DNA of 28,205 nt from DASTDH01 sp035601575 (GTDB taxonomy: Bacteria > Verrucomicrobiota > Verrucomicrobiia > Chthoniobacterales > JAFAMB01). Under the pieces are notes generated by a model. It saw nothing but the letters and a program-made list of their open reading frames with translations. It did not search any database and had not been told where the DNA came from. The stretch spans positions 1 through 28,205 of the forward strand of contig DATNNZ010000257.1 of the NCBI GenBank assembly GCA_035601575.1, read 5' to 3'. This document shows positions 22,891 to 28,205 of this stretch, in pieces (positions within the stretch are counted from its first letter, which is position 1; each line of letters begins with the position of its first letter). The translations under genes were made by a program, and so were the position numbers.

Positions 22891-22930
22891 CCATCGCCAA
22901 AACGGACGGTTCTCGTTAGCTCAAGGTAGC
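22891..22930 (-). promoter_or_regulatory. Repeated promoter element, copy K (upstream of RR2-kinase operon)
   Basis: Minus-strand reading: GAGC, 12 bases, TCCGTT, 6 bases, ATGG. It is the weakest copy, but both spacings are exact and its TCCGTT box equals that of copy J. It lies in a 598-base gap. Confidence 0.5.
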
Positions 22931-22970
22931 TATCAGCCGATTACCCGAAGGAGGGAGTCGACAATAGCCA

Positions 22971-23160
22971 ATAGCCGATAGCCGATCAGTGATTGGTGAT
23001 CAGTGACAGAAATAGTGGGGGCGTTGTTCCTGGAGAGCGGACTGGGCTAGACAATAGATTGGCCGATCACAGACGGTTCCCGACATCGCAAAGCCCTTCT
23101 CGCCGCACCAATCTTGGCCGAGTTTCACCAACCACCTGTCGCCGATCGGCTATCGGCTAT
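22971..23160. repeat. 17-base inverted repeat made of GATAGCC units
   Basis: ATAGCCGATAGCCGATC (22971-22987) and its exact complement (23144-23160) bracket about 156 bases that hold GATCAGTGATTGGTGATCAG. The arms are built from 7-base units, like short tandem repeats scattered in many bacterial intergenic regions. No gene is seen inside. Confidence 0.6.
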
Positions 23161-23178
23161 CTGCAGCTATGCGCCATC

Positions 23179-23218
23179 GTCCTTTCGAGTTAATACAAAC
23201 GATCCGTTCTGAGGGTAG
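23179..23218 (+). promoter_or_regulatory. Repeated promoter element, copy J (upstream of MDR oxidoreductase)
   Basis: GTCC-TTTC-GAGT, 12 bases, TCCGTT, 6 bases, GTAG. It faces the plus-strand gene 77 bases away, and a perfect TATAAT lies 20 bases after GTAG. Confidence 0.65.
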
Positions 23219-23244
23219 GCGCAAGAACCGGGTGCGCCTATAAT
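23216..23244 (+). promoter_or_regulatory. Palindrome overlapping a consensus -10 box
   Basis: TAGGCGCA (23216-23223) and TGCGCCTA (23233-23240) are perfect 8-base arms around a 9-base centre; the right arm runs into TATAAT (23239-23244). No TTGACA-like -35 is visible. It could be a repressor operator for the downstream oxidoreductase. Confidence 0.5.
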
Positions 23245-23295
23245 GAATGTATACAATGCGAGTTCGTCAGAGTTTCCAGGAAGCATCCTCCTTTT

Positions 23296-24357
23296 ATGGA
23301 TAGGACCACGAGAGTAATCCGTTTTCACAAAACCGGCGGACCGGAGGTCCTAAAGGTGGAGGAACTCATTCTACCGGAACCGAAAGGCAACGAAATCTCA
23401 ATGAGGGTGAATGCTATCGCATTGAGCCGAACCGACATCCTCTGGCGCGAAGGTGCTTATTTTGAAGAACCAGTGCTGCCGGCGAGGATTGGCTACGATG
23501 CCGCGGGAGTGATTGAGTCGGTCGGACCCGAAGTCAAAATTCTAAAAGTAGGCGATCAGGTTTCCACTTTTCCTGCAGTCTCGCTGTTGAACTACACGGC
23601 CCACGGTGAGGCCGCAATCTATCCAGAGAACGCTTTATTAGTCTATCCGCGGAACCTGAACAGTAGGGAGGCTGCTTCCGTAACCAGCGGATTATTTGCG
23701 GCCTACTTCGCTCTCATTGAACTGGCCGGCCTGCAGCCTAACCAGTATGTGGTAATCACAGCGGCCAGTTCTTCGATGGGAATCGCTGCGATTCAGCTGG
23801 CCAAAGCATTGGGTGCCAAGATTGTTGCGGTCACTCGATCCGAGGAAAAAGGACAACATCTGACCACTGTGGGGGCGGATCACGTTGTCTTTGCCGGCAT
23901 TGACGATGTGCAGGAGGCGGTTCTCGAAATAACTGGAGGGGATGGTGTAGATGTAGTCTACGACGGTGTCGGTGGCCCCGGCCTCGAGGAACTGGTGTGG
24001 GCAACGAAAAGATTTGGTCACGTCATCGTTTACGGCTATCTCGGAGCAATGGAGAACACAACGCCATTGCCTCTCGGTGCGTGTTTCTTACGGGGCCTGA
24101 ACTTGCACACCAGTTTTAGGATTTTCGATTTTACTGGGCACTCCCGGCTAGGCATTCCACCGAATCGGGAAGCAATCGCGCGAGCAAAGAAGTTTGTTTT
24201 TGATGGATTGGCATCGAAGCTCTTCCAGCCGAAGATCGATCGTGTCTTTGTCGGCCTCGAGGAATACGCGGCGGCGCATGACTACCTGGGGACAAATGCC
24301 CACATCGGTAAGATCATCGTCGCGTTGAACGGAGCGAACCGACACCGGACGGAATAA
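23296..24357 (+). CDS. MDR-family (quinone-oxidoreductase-like) dehydrogenase without zinc ligands
   Basis: 353 residues. GroES-like domain (about 1-130) and Rossmann domain (about 150-290) with the nucleotide motif ITAASSSMGIAAIQLAKALG and VTRSEEK after the second strand, which favours NADPH. The usual catalytic-zinc Cys and His are absent: ALSRTDILWREGAY replaces the Cys segment, and GYDAAG replaces GHE.AG. It would therefore reduce quinones, enones or similar compounds without metal. It starts MDRTTRVIRFHKTGGPEVLK; the spacing to a Shine-Dalgarno-like AGGAAGCATCCTCC is about 12 bases. It is followed by a hairpin-forming repeat. Confidence 0.88.
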   Translation: MDRTTRVIRFHKTGGPEVLKVEELILPEPKGNEISMRVNAIALSRTDILWREGAYFEEPVLPARIGYDAAGVIESVGPEVKILKVGDQVSTFPAVSLLNYTAHGEAAIYPENALLVYPRNLNSREAASVTSGLFAAYFALIELAGLQPNQYVVITAASSSMGIAAIQLAKALGAKIVAVTRSEEKGQHLTTVGADHVVFAGIDDVQEAVLEITGGDGVDVVYDGVGGPGLEELVWATKRFGHVIVYGYLGAMENTTPLPLGACFLRGLNLHTSFRIFDFTGHSRLGIPPNREAIARAKKFVFDGLASKLFQPKIDRVFVGLEEYAAAHDYLGTNAHIGKIIVALNGANRHRTE

Positions 24358-24403
24358 TGCATCCCGTCATTCCAGTGCGGGGGTAAGCATCCATCGATTC
24401 TGG

Positions 24404-24484
24404 GTTCCGAGTTCCGGGTTCCGGGTTGCGAGTTCCTGGTTCCGGAGCGAGGCCGCTTGGACCCCGCAACTCGCAACTCGGAAC
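24404..24484. repeat. Inverted array of GTTCCGAGTT/GTTGCGAGTT units, possible shared transcription end
   Basis: GTTCCGAGTT (24404-24413) pairs with AACTCGGAAC (24475-24484), and GTTGCGAGTT (24425-24434) pairs with AACTCGCAAC (24468-24477). The two foldings overlap by three bases at 24475-24477. It lies between convergent genes (stops at 24357 on plus and 24545 on minus), so it may stop both transcripts. Confidence 0.55.
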
Positions 24485-24544
24485 GATAAGCGCCCGACTG
24501 ACCGCGGGTAAGAGCAGATGCCCGCTCACGAGGCAACGGTGTTC

Positions 24545-24943
24545 CTACCTTTCCGGCAAGAGGAGAAAGGCCGCGTTAACTATCACTAAGGCTGTAATTA
24601 CTAGACCGCATAGCGGCGGAACCGAGGGAGTCAGAGCAACGAAATATGCCGTCAAATAAACCCCCCAAAGTGTCAGCTGCTCGTTCACGATTTTTATGTC
24701 TGCCCTTCCTTTAGTTAATATTTCGATTCCACGCGTGAGAGTGGATCGTATTTTCTCCAGCTTTTGAAACCAGGACCTGGAATTGGTACTGCGGCTCTGA
24801 TCAATTCTTCGAAACAACCTGGACTCGAGCCTTTTGTTGCTCAATAACCGATTGTTTCCGAAGAGTGGTAGCGGATCCGCTTCCGTCTGCTGATAAACGG
24901 CTAATCGATAACTTATTCCAATTAAAGTCCCCGCTCGGGCCAT
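24545..24943 (-). CDS. Hypothetical protein with a C-terminal membrane hairpin
   Basis: 132 residues. A basic, mostly polar N-terminal part (about 1-88) is followed by two hydrophobic helices (about 92-111, LWGVYLTAYFVALTPSVPPL, and 113-130) ending in PER. No family is recognised. The helix pair gives some confidence that it is real. The start at 24943 lacks a clear ribosome-binding site (GGGGCTAGATAGAA precedes it) and may lie further downstream. It is flanked by relic genes. Confidence 0.45.
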   Translation of the reverse strand: MARAGTLIGISYRLAVYQQTEADPLPLFGNNRLLSNKRLESRLFRRIDQSRSTNSRSWFQKLEKIRSTLTRGIEILTKGRADIKIVNEQLTLWGVYLTAYFVALTPSVPPLCGLVITALVIVNAAFLLLPER

Positions 24944-24980
24944 TTCTATCTAGCCCCTTTTGGTTATCAAGAAGATCTTT

Positions 24981-25260
24981 TCAAAGTTTCGTCTGATCAA
25001 CGGCCTTGCGAATGGTCCAAATTTCTTCCTCGGTCAACGCAACCTCGCCCGCTTTAGTTGGCAATAGCCTGATCAATATCGCGGGCGCCGTACATTGGGA
25101 CGGTATCAATCAGGTTGATTCCGTGATCAACCGCCGCTCGAATCGCGCCTTGCGGATCGTTCCTCTTAGTGCCACCCCACATCCATCCTCCAATCGCCCA
25201 AGCTCCAAAACCGACGACCGAAGCCTCAATACCAGATTTTCCCAATGATCTGTATTTCAT
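24981..25260 (-). pseudogene. Aldo/keto reductase with a large internal deletion
   Basis: The start is canonical for the family: MKYRSLGKSGIEASVVGFGA, then WAIGGWMWGG and GINLIDTVPMYG (about 60 residues). That frame stops at 25054. Moving one base, the downstream DNA reads LLPTKAGEVALTEEEIWTIR and then KAVDQTKL and TGA at 24981, which is the normal C-terminal end of the same family. The central 200 or so residues (active-site Lys and His, NADPH site) are gone, so the gene is dead. Coordinates cover head and tail. Confidence 0.85.
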
Positions 25261-25320
25261 TGTTTTTCTTATTAATCATCCAGTGGAGAGCTGCAACCGC
25301 GATAACACCGACATTGCTGG

Positions 25321-25464
25321 CTTGCCCGACGACGCTTCCGCCATAGCCTTAGCGAAGGCGGAAGCTTTCCGAGTTTCGAACGACGGGCGAAGTCGGATAG
25401 CGCCGACATCGCCGGGAACGTTGACAACGCCAAGCGCCAAACGCCAAACGGAGAACGCCGTCAA
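25321..25464. repeat. Hairpin repeat with GCTTCCGCC arms plus GCCAAAC units
   Basis: GCTTCCGCC (25334-25342) and GGCGGAAGC (25357-25365) form a 9-base stem with a 14-base loop; GCCCG (25324-25328) and CGGGC (25384-25388) close an outer stem. CGCCAAGCGCCAAACGCCAAAC follows near 25430-25455 as short tandem units. It lies directly 3' of the MdcH gene, and no coding sense is seen in it. Confidence 0.6.
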
Positions 25465-26396
25465 CTCATTCTTTCCGCGTATCGCTTAATCAGCTTCACG
25501 GCGGCGTTGATCTGCATTTGACCAAGCGCGATCGATCGAGCATCTGGAAAGGCCGTTGAGGCCAGGTCGGTCAATGTATGCCCCGGGGGTAATTCGATGA
25601 ACAAACGGACGCCCCGCTCATAAGCGACGGTCGTTGCATCGTGCCAACGGACAGCGTGCGTGATATTGACGGCTAAGTCTTCCCGAATTCTGTCGGGATC
25701 GCGCAATGCCCGAGCGCGACGATTGCTTATGTAAATCAGCTCGGGTGTTTTGATCTCGATGTTGGTCATGCGGCGGGTTAGCTCATCCGCCACGCCTTTT
25801 AGTAAGATGCAGTGCGAAGGGACACTGACCTGCAAACGTTTGGTCGTGCGTGCCCCTTCGGTTTTGGCGCGATTAAGCACCGCTTCCATCCCGGAATCGG
25901 ATCCCGCAATCACGATCTGAGTCGGTGCATTCAGGTTGGCCAAGAAAACCGGGGATTCGGGTTTATTGATTTCGCTGACGATTTGAGAAAGCAGCTGCTC
26001 GTTTAGTCCGACAACGGCCGATAATCCGAAACCGTTGGGATATGCTTTTTCCATCAATTCGGCGCGCAACTTCACTACGCGCAAACCGTCCTTGAAGGCA
26101 AGTGCCTCCGCGGCAACGGCAGCGGCAAAAGCTCCAACCGAGAGACCGGCGACAACCTCAGGCTTTACTCCTTCGGCCTGTAGAACCCGCGTCATGGCCA
26201 CCCCGGAAACAAAAATGGCAAGTTGAACCGGCACCGTCGACGAAAATGCCTTTTCCGTATCCAGCGCTAGAACGTCGTGACCAAGAACCTGACTTGCCTC
26301 CCGCAATGTCTCCTTAACTTCGGCCCGCTCCGGCAGCTGGTGAAGCATGCCTGCAAATTGTGCTCCCTGTCCGGGATAAAGGAAAGCAATGCTCAT
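25461..26396 (-). CDS. mdcH: Malonate decarboxylase epsilon subunit / malonyl transacylase (MdcH-like), orphan
   Basis: 311 residues, full length. It has the FabD fold, with GQGAQ (10-14), nucleophile S86 in GLSVGAF, R111 in LRAELMEKAYP and H195 in VSVPSHC. The segments AYPNGFGLSAVVGL, VFLANLNAPTQIVIAG and RLQVSVPSHCILLKG are closer to MdcH than to the fatty-acid FabD I know. MdcH loads malonyl groups onto the acyl-carrier subunit of malonate decarboxylase. None of the other subunits (MdcA, C, D, E, G) is present nearby; only a fragment of MdcB lies just upstream. The gene may be a leftover or may have been recruited as a general malonyl-CoA:ACP transacylase. Confidence 0.8.
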   Translation of the reverse strand: MSIAFLYPGQGAQFAGMLHQLPERAEVKETLREASQVLGHDVLALDTEKAFSSTVPVQLAIFVSGVAMTRVLQAEGVKPEVVAGLSVGAFAAAVAAEALAFKDGLRVVKLRAELMEKAYPNGFGLSAVVGLNEQLLSQIVSEINKPESPVFLANLNAPTQIVIAGSDSGMEAVLNRAKTEGARTTKRLQVSVPSHCILLKGVADELTRRMTNIEIKTPELIYISNRRARALRDPDRIREDLAVNITHAVRWHDATTVAYERGVRLFIELPPGHTLTDLASTAFPDARSIALGQMQINAAVKLIKRYAERMS

Positions 26397-26465
26397 TGGG
26401 TTGGTCTTAGTCCTCCGCGTGCTAGTCGTCTTCCTCGTCCCGAAGCCGTCAGACCATACTCCGCA

Positions 26466-26618
26466 AATTGAGCAATCACGAATGGACAGCCGCAGGGAAA
26501 GATCGGAATGGACGCCCAGACCGCGCCGATGCAGCGCTGGCTTCGGCGTGAGTTCGGCTTCTTCGAACAGGGCGCGGACGGCGAGAGTTGCTAGACCCCC
26601 GGCTAATGCTGGATCGAT
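26466..26618 (-). pseudogene. MdcB (triphosphoribosyl-dephospho-CoA synthase) N-terminal relic
   Basis: The minus-strand frame reads LATLAVRALFEEAELTPKPA and then LHRRGLGVHSDLSLRL. MdcB proteins carry LA..AL..EAELSPKPGLVDRR followed by GSGAHTDLHL, so the match is clear, although the 'VD' before RRG is missing. The family normally continues for about 230 more residues, but here recognisable sequence ends near 26466 and MdcH starts at 26396. A different frame ends ...LARGGLRPTQ with TGA overlapping the MdcH ATG, which suggests an old coupled stop with an internal deletion and frameshift between. Confidence 0.7.
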
Positions 26619-26672
26619 CGGAAAACTTCCGCTACGACGGATGATCGATTGGGTCGAAACAACAGAACTGAA

Positions 26673-26696
26673 CCCGCCTGTTCCAAGTCTGGCGGG
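26673..26696. repeat. CCCGCC/GGCGGG hairpin with flanking TGCTAT units
   Basis: CCCGCC (26673-26678) and GGCGGG (26691-26696) form a short stem. Imperfect GCTATCTGCTATTTGTAATTTG-like units follow to about 26725, the HAD stop. It resembles the other intergenic repeats of this window. Confidence 0.5.
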
Positions 26697-26724
26697 CCAT
26701 TTGCTATCTGCTATTTGTAATTTG

Positions 26725-27564
26725 TCATCGCGCTGAAGGTGCGCCGCCGCTCAAAATGAAACGTTCAAGCGCGTGGGCGAATCCTTCCTCTTCATTTGAA
26801 TCAGTAACAAAGTTAGCCTCGGCTTGAACCTCCTTACTTGCATTGCCCATCGCGATGCTCATCCCACTTTTCTTGAACATCAACACATCATTGGGCATGT
26901 CGCCAAGGGTGGCGATACTGCTTTTCGGTATAAGGTAAACGCAGGCCAGGAAATCGACCACGCTTCCCTTGTTCGCCGCCGGATGGGTAACATCCAGATA
27001 ATACGGCTGCGATCGCGCCGCCGAAACATGGTCACCCAGCTCTTCCCGCACCTTTTTTTCGCACTCGGCTACCGCTTCGAGATCATCGCCCACGCCGACG
27101 ATCTTGGCCGCTTGCGCGACATATTGCGAATAATCCGAAGTTACCTCCGGCCCAAACCCGACGGTCTTACTCTCTCGATCGACGTGGCGCCCTTTTGGAT
27201 CCTGAACATACCAAGTAGTATCAGTGTAAAGCCAGGCGACCAGGCCGTACTCCCTGATTAATTCTATGGCGCGGGCGGTAGCGTCCTTTGGCAAATCACG
27301 CATCACGATTGGATCCAGTCTGGGAGTGATGAAAACTCCTCCGTTGAATCCAGCCACCACCGTTGAGATGTTGAGATCCTTGATCAATGTTTGCATGCCG
27401 CGCGGGGGGCGCCCGCTCGTAATAGCAAATGCGATTCCCGCTTCGCCTAATTTAGCTACCGCTTGCCGTGCTTTCGCCGTAAGCACCTTTTCCTGGGTTA
27501 CGAGGGTTCCGTCCACGTCGGCTAGGACCAGCCGGATGGGGTCTACGTTTTTATATGGTTTCAT
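26725..27564 (-). CDS. HAD-superfamily (Cof-type) phosphatase
   Basis: 279 residues from the ATG at 27564, which overlaps the transketolase stop (ATGA) and has GGAAGGAA upstream. A longer reading through the transketolase end is rejected. Motif I is LADVDGTLVT (D16, D18), motif II TSGRPPRGM, a lysine lies in the cap region, and motif IV is LGDMPNDVLMFKKSG followed by GMSIAMGNA, where the family expects GD.NND. The C2 cap places it with Cof/YidA sugar-phosphate phosphatases. Coupling to transketolase suggests a pentose-phosphate or sugar-phosphate role; the substrate is unknown. Confidence 0.88.
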   Translation of the reverse strand: MKPYKNVDPIRLVLADVDGTLVTQEKVLTAKARQAVAKLGEAGIAFAITSGRPPRGMQTLIKDLNISTVVAGFNGGVFITPRLDPIVMRDLPKDATARAIELIREYGLVAWLYTDTTWYVQDPKGRHVDRESKTVGFGPEVTSDYSQYVAQAAKIVGVGDDLEAVAECEKKVREELGDHVSAARSQPYYLDVTHPAANKGSVVDFLACVYLIPKSSIATLGDMPNDVLMFKKSGMSIAMGNASKEVQAEANFVTDSNEEEGFAHALERFILSGGAPSAR

Positions 27565-28205
27565 GATGAATGAATTCCTTCCTTCGCCAACAGATCCCTC
27601 ACTGCCCCTACTACTCGGCCCGGCTCGAAGCCGAACTTCTTCTGGAGCTCTTTGAGCGGCGCTGAGGCGCCAAAGGTGTGCATCCCGATGATACAGCCCT
27701 CCTGACCGACGTAGCGCTCCCACCCTAAGGTGGACCCTTGCTCGATCGCGACACGAGCTTTGACGTTTGGTGGCAGCACACTGTCACGATACTGCTGCGT
27801 CTGGTGTTCGAAGATATCCCAGGACGGCATCGAGACCACGCGAGCACGGATGCCTTCCGCCAGCAACTGGTCGTGAGCCTGCACGGCTAGACTGACCTCG
27901 CTGCCCGATCCGATCAGGATTACTTCCGGATTTCCGCCTGGAGCATCAGCGAGTATATAGGCTCCGCGCGCAACGCCGGATGCCGGAGCATATCTGTTCC
28001 GATCCAAGGTTGGCAAGGGTTGGCGCGATAGCGCCAGCACGGCAGGTTGGTGCCGTAACTGCATGATGTAGCGGTAGGCCTCGACGACCTCGTTGGCATC
28101 CCCAGGCCGCAACGTGACCAGCCCGGGAATGGCACGCAACGACAGCAACTGCTCGACCGGCTGGTGAGTTGGGCCATCCTCACCATCGCCCATGGCATCG
28201 TGCGT
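27561..28205 (-). CDS. tkt: Transketolase, C-terminal part (N-terminus beyond window)
   Basis: 214 residues are visible, open at the right edge. The pyrimidine-domain end HDAMGDGEDGPTHQPVEQL is diagnostic for transketolase, followed by a Y..M....PAVLALSRQPLP stretch and the C-terminal domain (VILIGSGSEVSLAVQAHDQL, SMPSWDIFE, AIEQGSTLGWERYVG, FGASAPLKELQKKFGF). It interconverts ketose and aldose phosphates in the pentose-phosphate and Calvin-type pathways using thiamine diphosphate. It overlaps the HAD gene by four bases. Confidence 0.95.
   Translation of the reverse strand, partial: THDAMGDGEDGPTHQPVEQLLSLRAIPGLVTLRPGDANEVVEAYRYIMQLRHQPAVLALSRQPLPTLDRNRYAPASGVARGAYILADAPGGNPEVILIGSGSEVSLAVQAHDQLLAEGIRARVVSMPSWDIFEHQTQQYRDSVLPPNVKARVAIEQGSTLGWERYVGQEGCIIGMHTFGASAPLKELQKKFGFEPGRVVGAVRDLLAKEGIHSS

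Noticed and set aside
24950..24990. GGTTATCAAGAAGATCTTTTC resembling copy G
   Set aside because: The required spacings fail, and part of it is the 3' end of the aldo/keto reductase relic.
25169..25489. Plus- and minus-strand frames over the hairpin repeat
   Set aside because: They are composed of repeat units and reductase relic antisense; no coding evidence.
1..28205. tRNA, rRNA, CRISPR array or transposase
   Set aside because: None was seen on either strand by reading; no tandem spacer pattern or IS-type ORF is present.

Overview
The window reads as a chromosomal segment of a Gram-negative, soil-type bacterium. RND and FUSC efflux systems with periplasmic adaptors, a Tat-exported molybdenum oxidoreductase and paralogous NarL-type regulators would fit Verrucomicrobiota (Chthoniobacterales-like) or Acidobacteriota. 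That placement is inference from gene style and intergenic repeats, because no rRNA, tRNA or other marker was seen. Almost all genes lie on the minus strand, and both edges cut genes (a FUSC exporter on the left, transketolase on the right).

Layout. 1-2403: three-gene efflux operon (DUF1656, HlyD adaptor, FUSC pump). 2638-3579: lactate/malate-type dehydrogenase. 3677-6045: small secreted or uncharacterised proteins (a transglutaminase-like cysteine protease, an SH3-like secreted protein, a DUF5519 'luciferase-domain' protein and a 73-residue partner). 6475-10519: PaoABC-like periplasmic aldehyde/xanthine oxidoreductase operon ending in the tail of a lost AraC regulator. 10520-11389: regulatory stretch and a small membrane protein. 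11544-12373: second DUF5519 protein. 12506-19244: tandem duplicated adaptors, an RND permease and a NarL-type response regulator. 19915-22697: response regulator plus hybrid-sensor histidine kinase, with the C-terminal scar of another kinase between them. 23296-24357: zinc-less MDR oxidoreductase. 24545-26640: eroding region with a deleted aldo/keto reductase, an orphan malonate-decarboxylase acyltransferase (MdcH) and an MdcB relic. 26725-28205: HAD phosphatase and transketolase.

The main discovery is a directional intergenic element, found eleven times in this window by eye. Its core is GRGT, 12 bases, YYCNTT, exactly 6 bases, ATAG, usually preceded by ACYC to form an ACYC-N4-GRGT inverted repeat. 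In ten copies it points at the start of the next gene, 32-264 bases away; the eleventh points at a stretch holding only a 30-codon ORF. It serves both strands: eight copies precede minus-strand genes and three point to the plus strand. It links genes with no obvious common pathway (DUF5519 proteins, secreted protease, oxidoreductases, RND adaptors, the response-regulator/kinase operon), which suggests one stress-type regulon controlled either by one of the NarL-type regulators encoded here or by an alternative sigma factor. A second theme is gene decay: four separate relics (AraC tail, kinase tail, aldo/keto reductase, MdcB) can be read in non-coding stretches.
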